From Clostridiales bacterium (GTDB taxonomy: Bacteria > Bacillota > Clostridia > TANB77 > CAG-508), in contig DOYA01000080.1 in NCBI GenBank assembly GCA_003518755.1, positions 1-5,786 on the forward strand: 5,786 bases of DNA. Direction: 5' to 3'. Positions 4,356 to 5,786 of the stretch are shown one piece after another; positions within the stretch are counted from its first letter, which is position 1, and every line of letters starts with the position of its first letter. Made by a program: the position numbers and the translations under genes. Below the pieces are notes generated by a model that was not told the origin of the DNA, made no database searches, and saw only the letters and a list, made by a program, of their open reading frames with translations.

Positions 4356-5786
4356 ATGAAAAAGAATATTTTGATTACATTTATTTTAATTGTAAGCATG
4401 ATTGCATTCATGGGAATGTTTAATAAAGTTAATGCTGCAAATGTGGAAATTACATTTAAGGATGAAAACATGTTTAGATTAGTAGTTAATCAATTACTTC
4501 CTGCGACAGTAGCAACTAATTCAAAAGAATATAAAATAGTTATGACAGACGAAGCTATTTCAAAAGTAGAAGTATTAAATCTTACTGGAAGTCTGCCATC
4601 ATTATCTTGGCCTGGAGAACATAGAATTAAAGACTTAAGTGGAATTGAAAACTTTACAAAATTAAAGAGACTTACTTTAGATAATAATTTGATAACAGAT
4701 TTAACTCCGTTAGCTAATTTGGATTTGACAGAATTAAACATTAGAAATAATAAAGAATTAACAGATATTAGCATAGTGCAAAATTTTGAAAATTTAAACC
4801 AATTAATTTTAGATTCATGTGGTATTACACAAGATAATATGGAAGCAATATGCAAATGCACTAATCTTACAAAACTTGGGTTACATGGATGTTTAAATAT
4901 AAATGATATTTCAAAGGTATCAAATTTAACAAAGTTACAAAGATTATGGATAGGAAGAACTTCTATAACTTCACTTGATCCAATAAAAGAATTAACAACA
5001 TTAAAAGAATTAGATACTAATTACAATAGAAATATAAAATCAATAGAACCATTAAAAAATTTAGTGAATTTAGAGGGATTATACTGCTATGGATGTTCAA
5101 TATCCGATATTTCACCATTATCAAATCTAACTAAACTTGTTTCATTAAGAATTGCTGATAATAATATTCAAGATATAGCTGTAATTTCTAAATTAACAGT
5201 GCTAAAAGCATTAGATGCAAGTTACAATCATATATCAGATGCAACACCAGTTGAAGGAAGAGAATGGCAAGGTTTAGATTTATCAAATCAAACAATTTCT
5301 ATGAAAGCTAAAGCTGGAAGCACAATAACTTTACCAGAAATTTTTAGAGCAACTATGGATTCTTCTAACATAATGTATATTCCTAATGAAATGCATTATT
5401 TAAATTGCACAAAAGTTGATAATAATACAATAAAATTAGGAAATGATGGTGAGATTTCAATTATTATCATTGGATTATCACAAGATAAAGATAATACATT
5501 TTCATGGGATGAGCAATATGTTTCAAATAATTTAAATAAAAAAATGATAAAAAGTGCACAAGGATCAAAACTAACAATAACACTTGAAGAAGAAAAGAAA
5601 GACCCAAATGAAGAAAATAAAGACAATAAGAATAACACAGAAAAAGAAGAGGACAAAAATACAAATACTGAAACTGATAAAGATACAAATACTGACAATA
5701 AAAAGAACAACACAGTAAAACCAAAAGAAGATGATACAGTAAGTGATGGAAGCTTACCTTTTACAGGAAAAGTAACCATAGGATTG
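4356..5786 (+). CDS. Secreted internalin-like LRR surface protein with LPXTG-type motif (3' end outside window)
   Basis: The frame is open from the ATG at 4356 to the window edge (477 residues seen). Residues 1-27 are a signal peptide: KK, a hydrophobic core (5-22), then VNA before the likely cleavage site at 27/28. A cap region (about 28-70) precedes roughly ten leucine-rich repeats of 20-24 residues (about 71-303). They follow the internalin-type pattern LxxLxLxxNxIxDIxPLxxL, for example LKRLTLDNNLITDLTPLANL (103-122). In three repeats the Asn-ladder position is Cys (C155, C179, C247). A beta-rich domain of unknown type follows (about 305-410), then a charged Lys/Glu/Asp/Asn/Thr linker (411-465) that probably spans the cell wall. 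LPFTG lies at 467-471, followed by KVTIGL, which looks like the start of the hydrophobic anchor expected for sortase attachment. The likely role is adhesion or ligand binding at the cell surface, and the ligand cannot be predicted. A terminator separates it from pyrH, and it has its own promoter region. Confidence 0.9.
   Translation, partial: MKKNILITFILIVSMIAFMGMFNKVNAANVEITFKDENMFRLVVNQLLPATVATNSKEYKIVMTDEAISKVEVLNLTGSLPSLSWPGEHRIKDLSGIENFTKLKRLTLDNNLITDLTPLANLDLTELNIRNNKELTDISIVQNFENLNQLILDSCGITQDNMEAICKCTNLTKLGLHGCLNINDISKVSNLTKLQRLWIGRTSITSLDPIKELTTLKELDTNYNRNIKSIEPLKNLVNLEGLYCYGCSISDISPLSNLTKLVSLRIADNNIQDIAVISKLTVLKALDASYNHISDATPVEGREWQGLDLSNQTISMKAKAGSTITLPEIFRATMDSSNIMYIPNEMHYLNCTKVDNNTIKLGNDGEISIIIIGLSQDKDNTFSWDEQYVSNNLNKKMIKSAQGSKLTITLEEEKKDPNEENKDNKNNTEKEEDKNTNTETDKDTNTDNKKNNTVKPKEDDTVSDGSLPFTGKVTIGL
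5652..5699 (+). repeat. Two 24-base in-frame repeats in the wall-spanning linker
   Basis: Residues 433-448 read DKNTNTET then DKDTNTDN, an imperfect 8-residue duplication. At DNA level ATACAAATACTGA is exactly repeated at 5659-5671 and 5683-5695. Such linker repeats can change copy number and alter how far the LRR domain projects from the wall. Confidence 0.7.

Noticed and set aside
4490..4861. Leftward 123-codon frame inside the LRR gene
   Set aside because: It is a shadow of the Leu/Asn-rich LRR coding strand; the forward frame has clear repeats and a signal peptide.
5396..5779. Leftward Ser/Phe/Val-rich frames at the right end
   Set aside because: They are complements of the Lys/Glu/Asp-rich linker codons, a composition artefact giving false hydrophobic proteins.

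Overview
The window is strongly A+T-rich, with purine-rich AGGAGG-type ribosome binding sites, AT-biased codons and a cell-surface protein that appears to carry an LPXTG sorting signal. This points to a low-GC Gram-positive bacterium, most likely a member of the Clostridia (Bacillota). No gene allows a more precise assignment.

Layout. (1) Positions 1-2717 are a rightward block. It holds a possible gene tail (3-44), an unrecognised soluble 256-residue protein (75-845), an unrecognised four-helix membrane protein (911-1348) and a complete MgtE-family magnesium channel/transporter (1395-2717). The gaps are short and no terminator is visible between these genes, so they may be cotranscribed. (2) Positions 2718-2800 hold a GA-rich/TC-rich repeat that switches strand and folds into a stem-loop. 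It lies where mgtE converges with a leftward gene. (3) The leftward gene (2805-3239) encodes a small protein with a carboxypeptidase-regulatory-like (transthyretin-type) beta-sandwich and a cysteine-rich tail. (4) A divergent intergenic region (3240-3380) carries a good extended -10 promoter for pyrH (UMP kinase, 3381-4091), which ends in a strong hairpin. (5) A 264-base regulatory region (4092-4355) contains that hairpin, an 11-bp tandem direct repeat, a 14-bp palindrome, a second extended -10 promoter and a leader hairpin. It precedes a secreted internalin-like leucine-rich-repeat protein (4356 onward). That reading frame stays open to the window edge and ends with LPFTG, which looks like the start of a sortase anchor.

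The genes do not form one obvious pathway. MgtE and PyrH are housekeeping functions (Mg2+ uptake, pyrimidine nucleotide supply), and the LRR protein is a surface or adhesion-type factor. pyrH stands alone instead of in its usual tsf-pyrH-frr neighbourhood. I did not find convincing evidence of a new multi-gene system. The most interesting signals are the structured regulatory region before the LRR gene, the strand-switching repeat at 2718-2800 and the two unrecognised genes upstream of mgtE.
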